Shown here: piece after piece, positions 58,363 to 64,000 of the stretch
Layout of the letters: every line of letters starts with the position of its first letter
Numbering within the stretch: position 1 is the first letter of the stretch
Assembly: GCF_006335115.1 (NCBI RefSeq)
Contig: NZ_VDMJ01000024.1
Span: 120,852 to 184,851 of the forward strand
Reading direction: 5' to 3'
Origin: Streptomyces sp. NP160
GTDB taxonomy: Bacteria; Actinomycetota; Actinomycetes; Actinomycetales; Quadrisphaeraceae
DNA: 64,000 nucleotides
Position numbers and translations under genes: made by a program
Notes under the pieces: model-generated
Told to the model about the DNA's origin: nothing
What the model saw: the letters and a program-made list of their open reading frames with translations, nothing else
Databases searched by the model: none

Positions 58363-58794
58363 TCAGGCGTCGGGCACCCAGGAGTGGTGGACCGCCTCCA
58401 CGTTGATCCCGTCGAGGTCGGCGACGAAGGCGCCGTAGTAGCCCGCGTGGTACTCGGGCCACACACCCGGCTCGCGCAGGGAGCTCCCGCCGGCGGCGAG
58501 CGCCGCCTCGTAGAAGGCGTCGACGGCCGCGCGGTCGGTGGCGGTGAAGGCGACGTGGGTGTCGGCGTCGTAGTGCGGCTGCTCCCCGGGATCGCTCTGG
58601 ACCAGCCAGAAGAAGGGCTTGCGGCCCGCTCCGAAGGCGTGCATCGCCTTCTGGTCCGCTCCAGGGGTCGCCGGGACGCGCAGGAGCGTCGTGATGCCCA
58701 GCGGCGCGAGCGCCGCCTCGTAGAAGGCGGCGGCGGCCGCCAGGTCTGACACGGGGACGTTGACGTGGTCGATGAGCGAGCCGGAGAGGTCCAT
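58363..58794 (-). CDS. VOC (glyoxalase/bleomycin-resistance fold) family protein
   Basis: 143 residues with two beta-alpha-beta-beta-beta units. First metal-site His in LIDHVNVPVSDLAAAAAFYE, later HVAFTATDRAAVDAFYEAALAAGG, and a terminal Glu in DLDGINVEAVHH. Likely an isomerase, lyase or dioxygenase-like protein of unknown substrate. ATG 58794. It appears intact although its neighbours on both sides are decayed. Confidence 0.85.
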   Translation of the reverse strand: MDLSGSLIDHVNVPVSDLAAAAAFYEAALAPLGITTLLRVPATPGADQKAMHAFGAGRKPFFWLVQSDPGEQPHYDADTHVAFTATDRAAVDAFYEAALAAGGSSLREPGVWPEYHAGYYGAFVADLDGINVEAVHHSWVPDA

Positions 58795-58868
58795 CCGCCG
58801 AGCGTCGCGGCCACCTCGGAGCAGTGGCAAGGGGGGCGCGGCCGGTCGCCGGCTCGTGCCGGTGGGTG

Positions 58869-59666
58869 TCACCGCGGCACCGGGAAGACCGGTGCGGCGG
58901 CCTCCACCGGCACGGCGTGGGTGACGCACGTCCCACCCGTGCGTTCGTCGAGCTGGTGCAGGAGCAGCGAGGCCGGCTCGTCGAGGTACCCCATGCGCCC
59001 GGGGGTCGTCAGGTCGAGCGCGCTCTGCCGCCACGTGCTCGGCGCGGTCACCGCGACCGCACCCGCGAAGACCGCCGTGGTCGGCCGGTGCACGTGACCG
59101 GCCAGCACCCGCACCACCTGGGGGTGTTAGGCGACGACGACGGCGAGCGCGCCAGCGTCCTCGAGGCCCATCCCGTCGAGGAACGGGATGCCGACCGGCG
59201 CCGGCGGGTGGTGGAGGGCGAGCAGCGCCGGCACGTCCGGGTGGGCCGCCAGCTCGGCGTCGAGCCACTCCAGCTGCTCCGCGCCCAGCCGACCGGTGCC
59301 CCGACCGCGGACCGCGGAGTCCAGCACGAGCAGCCGGGCCCCCGGCAGGTCGACTCCGTAGTGCGTCACCGCGCCACCCGCCAGGTGCGGCGTCCCGCCG
59401 AACGCGACGACGAGCGCCTCGCCGTCGTCGTGGTTCCCCGCTGCCAGCAGGACGGGCGCGCGCATCGACCGGGCGGCGTCGTCGAGCACCTCGCGCAGCA
59501 CGGCGTACTCCTCGGGTCGGCCGTGCTCGACGAGGTCCCCGGTGATGACCACCGCGTCGACGTCGAGCGCAGCAGCCCGCCCGAGCGCGGTGTGCAGCGC
59601 GCGTGCGGGGCCGGCCGCGAGCGCGCCGGCGGGCAGGTGCGGGTCGCTGAGGTGGGCCAGCAGCAC
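58869..59666 (-). pseudogene. Metallophosphoesterase (CpdA-like) interrupted by an in-frame TAA
   Basis: 266 codons encode a calcineurin-like phosphoesterase: LLAHLSDPHLPAG (motif I), VVITGDLVEHGRPEEY (II), AAGNHDD (III), LALHHPPAP (IV) and, beyond the break, [10 protein letters not shown] (V). A TAA at 59127-59129 lies in the same frame between ALAVVVA and HPQVVRVL, so a single nonsense change separates motif V from the rest. TAA is very rare in this genome. The GTG at 59666 is 6 bases after TACGGT (leaderless). It is a pseudogene, or the base is an assembly error. Confidence 0.8.
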
Positions 59667-59711
59667 GCGCTGACCGTAAGGGCGCGGCCCGGCCGCGGCA
59701 GGATCGGACCC

Positions 59712-59864
59712 GTGGTCGTGCTGGTGGACCTCGACGGGACGCTGGTCGACAGCGGCGCTGCCTTCTCCGCCTGGGCGCACCGGTTCGTCCTCGGCCACGG
59801 GGGTGACGACGACGTCCCGCGGCTGGTCGACCGTTCGCGCGGTGCGGACGCGAAAACGCGTTGA
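59712..59864 (+). pseudogene. N-terminal fragment of a HAD hydrolase
   Basis: 50 codons from GTG 59712: VVVLVDLDGTLVDSGAAFSAWAHRFVL..., a clear HAD motif I with the nucleophile Asp, then similarity stops and the frame ends at 59864. HAD hydrolases are normally above 200 residues. A CAGGAT hexamer 7 bases upstream of the start may be its promoter. It diverges from the broken phosphoesterase gene. Confidence 0.75.
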
Positions 59865-59959
59865 GGGTGCTGATCACCAGCGGCAGGCTGGAGCGCGAGC
59901 GGTCGCCGGGAGCACCGGACGGCTGGCTCGTCCCCCTCGCGCGCGGAAGGAGCTGGCGC

Positions 59960-60226
59960 ATGCCCGAGCAGCGTCGTCCGGTGGCCGTGACCGCCCCAGC
60001 CGCGGTAGGGCGCTGCGCCCTCCCGGCCTGCGTGGTGTGCGCCGCGCAGGTCGCGGGGCGGCGTCCGCTGACGGTGGCCGAGTGGGTGGAGCGGCGCCTG
60101 CGCCCGGCGGTGCGACGTGCGCGCGAGCGCCAGCGGGACCGAGCGGTGAGCGAGCGCGCCAGTCAGGACCCGGCGACGAGGCGCCCGTGGCCGTACTCCT
60201 CGTGGTGGGACGAGGGCTGGGGCTGA
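59960..60226 (+). CDS. Small hypothetical protein with Cys cluster
   Basis: 88 residues; GGAAGGAG (59945-59952) 7 bases before ATG 59960 is one of the best RBS matches in the region. The product has CALPACVVC (C-X4-C-X2-C), a strongly basic helical middle (VERRLRPAVRRARERQRDR) and a Trp-rich end (RPWPYSSWWDEGWG). Codon bias is typical. The open frame extends upstream to a TTG at 59861 that overlaps the HAD fragment stop. Not recognised; possibly a nucleic-acid-binding or regulatory peptide. Confidence 0.55.
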   Translation: MPEQRRPVAVTAPAAVGRCALPACVVCAAQVAGRRPLTVAEWVERRLRPAVRRARERQRDRAVSERASQDPATRRPWPYSSWWDEGWG

Positions 60227-60247
60227 CACCCGCAGCCGGACGGCGGC

Positions 60248-60406
60248 TCAGCCGCTCGGGTCGTCGACGTGGACCGCGCCGAGGTGGGCGTCGTCGAGGC
60301 GCACGCAGTGCTCGGGGTCCGGCACGCAGTGCAGGTCCAGGTCGACGATGTCGTCTCCGTCGTCTCCGTCGTCTCCGTCGTCCCCGGCAGCTGCCCGCGG
60401 GGTCAC
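60248..60406 (-). CDS. Possible small acidic protein
   Basis: 52 residues if started at GTG 60406: TPRAAAG, four GDD units, then IVDLDLHCVPDPEHCVRLDDAHLGAVHVDDPSG. The end looks protein-like and has good third-position bias; the Asp-rich part is a 9-bp tandem repeat. No RBS. The remaining gap to the STAS gene (60407-60628) shows nothing clear. Confidence 0.3.
   Translation of the reverse strand: MTPRAAAGDDGDDGDDGDDIVDLDLHCVPDPEHCVRLDDAHLGAVHVDDPSG
60351..60386. repeat. 9-bp tandem repeat, four units
   Basis: TCGTCTCCG three times followed by TCGTCCCCG (one substitution). It encodes GDD units on the minus strand or Val-Val-Ser on the plus strand. Prone to length change. Confidence 0.85.
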
Positions 60407-60628
60407 CCGCGCCCGCCCCGGGCGTCCTGGTGCCGGGGCCCGTCGACGCCCCCGTGCTCGGCCACGTCCCGATCCTGGCGCAGCCGGCGGGTGGGCTGCC
60501 GCGGCACTCCGGTCGGGCTCGACGGGCGAGATCAGCGCGGGTGGTAGATCCTCGGCGGAGCGCCGGCCCCCGCCGGCTCCGGCAGGGCCCTCGCCCGGCC
60601 TCCGCTGCGACTCCCGGAACGAGGCCAC

Positions 60629-61012
60629 GTGCGCCGCCCGCTCGACGCCGACCTGACCCGCGACCAGGACGTGGAGGTCCTCCACCTGGTCGGAGACCTC
60701 GACCTCCAGGCAGCACCGGAGCTGCGCGGGTGGTCGTCCAGGCTCCTGGCGCAGGCCCACGGGGGCCCTGCACCGGCCGCCGCGGTCGTCGTCGACCTCA
60801 CCGAGGTGCCCTTCGTGGACTCCACGGGCGTGGGTGCGCTGCTGTCGGTCCTGCGCGACGTCCGCGCCCGCGGGGGCGACCTGGTGCTCGCAGGACCCAA
60901 CCACGAGCTGCAGCACCTGCTCGCGTCGCTCGGTCTGCCCGCCGTGCTGCAGGTCTTCGACACCCGGGAGCAGGCGCTGGAGCACGTCCGCCAGCTGGAC
61001 GCCCCCGAGTGA
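60629..61012 (+). CDS. STAS domain anti-sigma factor antagonist
   Basis: 127-residue single STAS domain of the SpoIIAA/RsbV type. The phosphorylatable Ser65 lies in FVDSTGVGALL, preceded by AVVVDLTEV. In partner switching the unphosphorylated form captures an anti-sigma kinase and frees the sigma factor. The GTG at 60629 has GGAACGAGG upstream. Its stop overlaps the start of a PP2C phosphatase (GTGA), the enzyme class that dephosphorylates such proteins. No anti-sigma kinase or sigma gene is in the window. Confidence 0.9.
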   Translation: MRRPLDADLTRDQDVEVLHLVGDLDLQAAPELRGWSSRLLAQAHGGPAPAAAVVVDLTEVPFVDSTGVGALLSVLRDVRARGGDLVLAGPNHELQHLLASLGLPAVLQVFDTREQALEHVRQLDAPE

Positions 61013-63414
61013 GCGCCGACGGCGCCGCCTCCTCGGGCGACCCGCAGCCCGACCCGCTCGACGCGGCGGCCCTGGCCCTCGACCTGGACGGCGGGGAACG
61101 GCTCGTGCTGCCGCGCGGGGTCGCGCAGGTCCGCCCCGACGCCCCGGCGGCGGTGCTCGTGGTCGACCTCGCCGCCCGGCAGGTCCTGTACGCCAACGAG
61201 GTCGCCGGGCAGCTCGCTCCCGGTCTGCACCTGCCCGTGCCCGTCGAGGACTGGGCGGCCGCGGCGGACCTGCGCGACCTCGACGGCGACCCGCTCGACG
61301 AGACCGCGCACCCGCTCTCCCGGATCGCACGCTTCGAGCCGGTCGCCGGGCAGGGGGTCTCCGCCGCCCGCCGCTCCGACATGGGGCGCAGCCGCGAACC
61401 GCTGTGGGTGGTGGCCCTCCCGCTCGACGACGCCCCCGACCTGCAGGGACGAGCCCTGGTGGTGTTCCTCCCCGTGCGGCAGCGCGAGGAGATGCAGCAG
61501 CGCGCCGCCGAGGCGCACGGGCGCTCGTCGTCGTCCTCCGAGCTCGTGGCGGCGCGGACCGGCGCCGTCTCCGTGAGGGAGGCGGCGGTGCTCGCCACCG
61601 GCCTGTCCTTCACCGTGGCCGACGCGCACGAGCCCGACCTGCCCCTGGTGTGGGTCAACCCCGCGTTCACGGCGGTGACCGGGTACACCTTCGACCAGGC
61701 GGTGGGCCGCAACTGCCGCTTCCTGCAGGGGACGGGCACCGACCCGGACGCCACCCTGCGGATGCGCGAGGCCCTCGCCACCGGGCGCTCCATCACGCAG
61801 GTGCTGCTGAACTACCGCGCCGACGGGACGGCGTTCTGGAACCAGGTGGCCATGAGCCCCGTCGTCGACGCCGACGGCCGGGTCACGCACTACGTGGGGA
61901 TCCAGACCGACGTCTCCGGCCGGATCGCCGCCGACGCCGAGCGCGACCGCGCCCTGGCCGCCGAGCAGGCAGCCCGCGCTGAGGCCGAGCTGGCCAACTC
62001 CCGGCTGGAGCTGCTCGCGGAGGTGACGAGGCAGCTGTCGGAGGTCACCGACGCGCAGGCCGCCGTCGACCGGCTGGCGCGACTGGTGGTCCCGGCGCTC
62101 GCGGACTTCGCGATGGTCGCCGTGGTCGGCGACGACAGCGCCGTGGCGACGACGCAGACCACCGAGGACGACGGCGGCGGTCCGCCCGCCGCGCGCCGGC
62201 GGCACGGCCTTCGCGACGTCGCCTGGTGGCACCACGACGACGCTCGCCGCGAGCTCGTGCGGACCATCGCCGAGCGCCGCCTGGCGGAGCTGGGCGACGG
62301 TGGGCGGCAGCTGCTGCAGACGCTGCTCGGACCCGACGGCCTCACGGTGGCCGTGCCGGACACCGCCCCCCAGGGCACCACGGTGGCCGAGGCGCTCGCC
62401 GAGCTCATGGCACCCGGCGAGGCGCGCGACGCCCTGCTCGAGCTGGCGCCCTCCTCGATGGCCACCTGGTCGCTGCGCAGCGGCGGTCGCACCCTGGGGC
62501 TGCTGACGGTGGGGACCGACCCCGGGCGGGCTCCGCTGAGCCCGCGCGACGTCGACCTGGGTGCGGACATCGCCGCGCGCGCGGGGCTGGCGCTGGACCG
62601 CTCCCGCCTGTTCCGCCAGCAGCGCGACCTCGCCGAGGGCCTGCAGCGCTCGCTGCTGACGCTGTCGCCGGGGGCCGTGCCCGACCACGTCACGGTCGCC
62701 GTGCGCTACGTCGCCGCCGCCGAGGCCGCGCGCGTGGGCGGTGACTTCTACGACGTGTTCACCCAGCCGTCCGGTGCTGCGGTCGCGGTCATCGGTGACG
62801 TCATGGGCCACGACACCGACGCCGCCGCCTCGATGGCGCAGCTGCGCTCGACCGTGCGCACGCTGGGGATGCTCACCGACGACGGTCCCGCCGAGGTGCT
62901 GCGCCGCGCGGACGCGCTGATGCGCGCCTCGGGGATGGACACCACGGCCACGGCCGCGGTGGTCAGGCTCCCCGAGCCCCAGGCGCCCGCCCCCGAGGCG
63001 GCTCACGCGGCGGGCCAGGAGGCGGTCGACCCTTCGGAGGTCGACGCGGCGGCGGTCCTGGTGGAGTGGTCCAACGCCGGTCACCCCCCGCCGCTGGTGC
63101 TCGACGACGACGGCAGCGTCAGGCTGCTCACCGCGCCCGCCACGGACCTGCTGCTCGGGGTGGACCCCGGCACCACCCGGCGGCAGACGCAGCACCCGAT
63201 GCGCGTGGGCGCCACGCTGCTGCTCTACACCGACGGGCTCGTGGAGCGGCGCGACCAGCCCCTGCAGCAGGGCATCGCCCGGCTGCAGGAGGTGGTGGCG
63301 CGCGTGGCGCCGCAGGCCGCCGACCACCACCAGCTGCTCGACCTCGTGCTCGCGGAGATGCTCCCCGAGGTGGCCACGGACGACGTCGCCGTCGTGGCGC
63401 TCTGCCTCACCTGA
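61009..63414 (+). CDS. LOV-GAF-PP2C (SpoIIE) photoreceptor phosphatase
   Basis: 801 residues. N-terminal PAS-like domain (about 40-155), Ser-rich linker, LOV domain (about 195-305) with the flavin-adduct motif GRNCRFLQG (Cys236) plus NYRADGTAFWNQ and THYVGIQTDVS, a coiled coil (about 306-345), GAF domain (about 345-535) and PP2C/SpoIIE phosphatase (about 545-801) with VGGDFYD, GDVMGHD, NAGHPPPL, YTDGLVER and DDVAVVAL. Blue light should form a Cys236-FMN adduct and change phosphatase activity toward the coupled STAS protein. The GTG overlaps the STAS stop. All metal-binding Asp residues of the phosphatase are present. Confidence 0.92.
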   Translation: MSADGAASSGDPQPDPLDAAALALDLDGGERLVLPRGVAQVRPDAPAAVLVVDLAARQVLYANEVAGQLAPGLHLPVPVEDWAAAADLRDLDGDPLDETAHPLSRIARFEPVAGQGVSAARRSDMGRSREPLWVVALPLDDAPDLQGRALVVFLPVRQREEMQQRAAEAHGRSSSSSELVAARTGAVSVREAAVLATGLSFTVADAHEPDLPLVWVNPAFTAVTGYTFDQAVGRNCRFLQGTGTDPDATLRMREALATGRSITQVLLNYRADGTAFWNQVAMSPVVDADGRVTHYVGIQTDVSGRIAADAERDRALAAEQAARAEAELANSRLELLAEVTRQLSEVTDAQAAVDRLARLVVPALADFAMVAVVGDDSAVATTQTTEDDGGGPPAARRRHGLRDVAWWHHDDARRELVRTIAERRLAELGDGGRQLLQTLLGPDGLTVAVPDTAPQGTTVAEALAELMAPGEARDALLELAPSSMATWSLRSGGRTLGLLTVGTDPGRAPLSPRDVDLGADIAARAGLALDRSRLFRQQRDLAEGLQRSLLTLSPGAVPDHVTVAVRYVAAAEAARVGGDFYDVFTQPSGAAVAVIGDVMGHDTDAAASMAQLRSTVRTLGMLTDDGPAEVLRRADALMRASGMDTTATAAVVRLPEPQAPAPEAAHAAGQEAVDPSEVDAAAVLVEWSNAGHPPPLVLDDDGSVRLLTAPATDLLLGVDPGTTRRQTQHPMRVGATLLLYTDGLVERRDQPLQQGIARLQEVVARVAPQAADHHQLLDLVLAEMLPEVATDDVAVVALCLT

Positions 63415-63450
63415 CCGGGACGCCGGTCGAGGTCGTCGACCTCCCCCTCG

Positions 63451-63507
63451 CGGGTGAGCGCTCCAGGGGCGTCTTCGTCCGGTCCTCGCCCCTGGACTGC
63501 TCACCCG
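63451..63507. terminator. Long bidirectional hairpin between convergent phosphatase genes
   Basis: 21-base arms (63451-63471 with 63487-63507) pair at 19 of 21 positions around a 15-nt loop. Another small palindrome (GAGGTCGTCGACCTC) precedes it. It separates the convergent LOV phosphatase and PP2C genes. Confidence 0.7.
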
Positions 63508-63574
63508 GGAGAGCCGTCCCACCCGCAGCAGGAGGTCGGTGCGGTGACCGGGCTGGCCCCGCCGTCACCGAGGG

Positions 63575-64000
63575 TCAGAGGTGCTGGCCGTACCCGTCGG
63601 CGTCAGCGCCCCCGGCGGCAGCGCCCACCAGGCGCGGCGGGAAGGGGAGCACCTGGTCGTCCTGGACGACGGCGACGACGACGCAGGTGACGTTGTCCGT
63701 CGCTCCTGCCCGCAGCGCCAGCTCCACGAGGCGCAGGGAGCACACCCACGCTGACGGCTCCTCGTCCATGACCTGCTGCATCGTGTCCACCGAGAGCACC
63801 CCGGACAGGCCGTCGGAGCACAGCAGCCAGCGGTCGCCGACGTCCGCGGCGTGGCGGCTCAGCACCGGGGTGCTGTCGGATCCGGCGGTGCCGAGGCAGG
63901 CGGTGATGATGTTCCCCATGGGGTGCCCCTCGGCCTCCTCGGCCGTCAGGTGGCCTGCGTCGACGAGCTGCTGCACGTAGGTGTCGTCGCGGGTGACCTG
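63575..64000 (-). CDS. PP2C-type Ser/Thr protein phosphatase, partial
   Basis: The C-terminal 141 codons of a Stp/PstP-type phosphatase; the 5' end is beyond the right edge of the window (the frame is open to base 64000). Motifs: VTRDDTYVQQLVDAGHLTAEEAEGHPM, NIITACLG, DRWLLCSDGLSGVLS and the metal Asp in GATDNVTCVVV. In actinobacteria such enzymes usually reverse Ser/Thr kinase (Pkn) phosphorylation. It is convergent with the LOV phosphatase and is a different PP2C subfamily. Confidence 0.9.
   Translation of the reverse strand, partial: QVTRDDTYVQQLVDAGHLTAEEAEGHPMGNIITACLGTAGSDSTPVLSRHAADVGDRWLLCSDGLSGVLSVDTMQQVMDEEPSAWVCSLRLVELALRAGATDNVTCVVVAVVQDDQVLPFPPRLVGAAAGGADADGYGQHL

Noticed and set aside
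42644-60250. Prophage or integrative element
   Set aside because: No integrase, recombinase, portal, capsid, relaxase or flanking att repeats were seen.
60532-63522. 996-codon antisense ORF covering the LOV phosphatase
   Set aside because: Shadow frame; the plus-strand protein has complete LOV, GAF and PP2C motifs.

Overview
High-GC actinobacterial chromosome. The evidence is very strong G/C third-position bias, GTG/TTG starts, a BldD homologue, mIHF, class 1B PyrD with a PyrK partner, and the actinobacterial gene order rarA-rpsD-DUF948-alaS-ruvX-mltG-aroE, aroC-aroK-aroB-efp-nusB-bldD, pyrR-B-C-carAB-pyrK-D-F-mihF-gmk-rpoZ-coaBC-metK. A type IV pilus locus between aroE and aroC, and sigma28 (FliA/WhiG)-like promoters, suggest a motile actinomycete of the Kineosporiaceae kind (Kineococcus/Quadrisphaera-like). 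That placement is an inference.

Layout. 1-4.9 kb: dienelactone hydrolase, RarA, ribosomal protein S4, a membrane diguanylate cyclase and two small membrane proteins. 5.0-10.4 kb: alaS, ruvX, mltG, aroE. 10.4-22.4 kb: a type IV pilus cluster (pilT, pilC, pilA, three prepilin-like proteins, pilD, pilM, pilN, pilO, PilP-like) that lacks the extension ATPase pilB. 22.5-26.7 kb: shikimate genes, efp, nusB. 26.8-42.6 kb: bldD, the complete de novo UMP operon under a PyrR-binding leader, then mihF, gmk, rpoZ, coaBC, metK. Beyond metK the conserved order breaks. 42.6-60.4 kb is a mosaic accessory region of small, mostly monocistronic genes, several decayed (nucleotidyltransferase, metallophosphoesterase, HAD fragment), with a DUF222/HNH gene, a WapI-type immunity protein, a MarR/azoreductase pair and unusual small ORFs. 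60.6-64 kb holds a STAS protein translationally coupled to a LOV-GAF-PP2C phosphatase, and a second PP2C phosphatase that runs off the window.

Working together. Four near-identical sigma28-like promoters lie in front of pilT, pilA, pilM and the diguanylate cyclase gene. This suggests pili and a c-di-GMP synthase are co-expressed with a motility regulon. BldD in the same window keeps the c-di-GMP-binding RGD-X8-RSDD signature and has BldD-box-like palindromes upstream of its own gene. The STAS/LOV-phosphatase pair looks like a blue-light-controlled partner-switching module. Many genes, above all in the accessory region, have a -10-like hexamer only 6-8 bases before the start codon, which predicts leaderless mRNAs.
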